A DNA stretch of 64,000 bases from Rhodohalobacter sp. SW132. GTDB taxonomy: Bacteria; Bacteroidota; Rhodothermia; Balneolales; Balneolaceae. The number at the start of each line of letters is the position of its first letter. The first letter of the stretch is position 1. The notes beneath the pieces are model-generated. The model was given only the letters and a program-made list of their open reading frames with translations, did no database searches and was not told where the DNA came from. The stretch covers positions 42,106 to 106,105 of the forward strand of contig NZ_QUOK01000015.1 in NCBI RefSeq assembly GCF_003390325.1. Direction: 5' to 3'. The position numbers and the translations under genes were made by a program. Below, one piece after another: positions 63,989-64,000 of this stretch.

Positions 63989-64000
63989 TGATGAGTTCTT

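Overview
The window looks like chromosomal DNA of a free-living, menaquinone-using Gram-negative bacterium of the Bacteroidota/Rhodothermota/Balneolota assemblage, most likely a Balneolaceae-type organism. This is an inference from gene content: a 2412-residue SprA (type 9 secretion translocon), a DUF4290-like protein, a eukaryote-like type II glutamine synthetase, a long Bacteroidota-style LptF, GTG/TTG starts with poor Shine-Dalgarno sequences, and moderate GC. Most of the window is ordinary housekeeping; no tRNA, rRNA, CRISPR array, prophage or intact insertion sequence was seen.

Layout. 1-4.1 kb: tail of an ABC ATPase, a plant-type ferredoxin-NADP reductase, then a translationally coupled minus-strand trio (DUF502, class V aminotransferase-fold enzyme, YihY membrane protein). 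4.3-10.6 kb: alaS and the pyruvate dehydrogenase genes E1alpha, E1beta and E2, closed by a clear terminator. 10.8-17.5 kb: a minus-strand surface-fibre locus of four DUF4402-like secreted subunits, a PapD-like chaperone, and an 1145-residue usher-like outer-membrane protein ending in three SPOR-like repeats. 17.6-30.7 kb: menaquinone biosynthesis in two minus-strand blocks (menA-menC-menE and menF-menD-menH-menB), separated by a plus-strand island with type II glutamine synthetase, a second glutamine-synthetase-fold ligase, an aminoglycoside-phosphotransferase-fold kinase and a HAD phosphatase-like protein. 31-44 kb: SpoIID-like protein, cystathionine-beta-synthase-type enzyme, DUF3467 protein, LptG/LptF and SprA. 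44.5-49.1 kb: lnt, rsmI, a glyoxalase-fold protein, grpE-dnaJ. 49.1-50.2 kb: a gene-free stretch built from an imperfect 433-bp tandem repeat, related to a repeat behind sprA. 50.2-64 kb: argD-like aminotransferase, tex, an IMPase-family phosphatase, a secreted M1-peptidase-like pseudoenzyme with HEAT-like repeats, an orphan anti-sigma-like protein, icd, a small tail-anchored protein, mutL, a 2H phosphoesterase and a DUF3524/QTMAN-type glycosyltransferase.

The strongest candidate for an undescribed system is the 10.8-17.5 kb locus: a complete chaperone-usher-like assembly line in which the subunits are DUF4402-type rather than classical pilins, and the usher carries its own predicted peptidoglycan-binding SPOR tail. 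Secondary points of interest are the glutamine-synthetase/kinase/HAD island, the modular intergenic repeats with paired inverted ends, a 122-bp element with perfect 20-bp inverted ends, a MutL lacking all recognisable endonuclease motifs, and the M1 pseudopeptidase.
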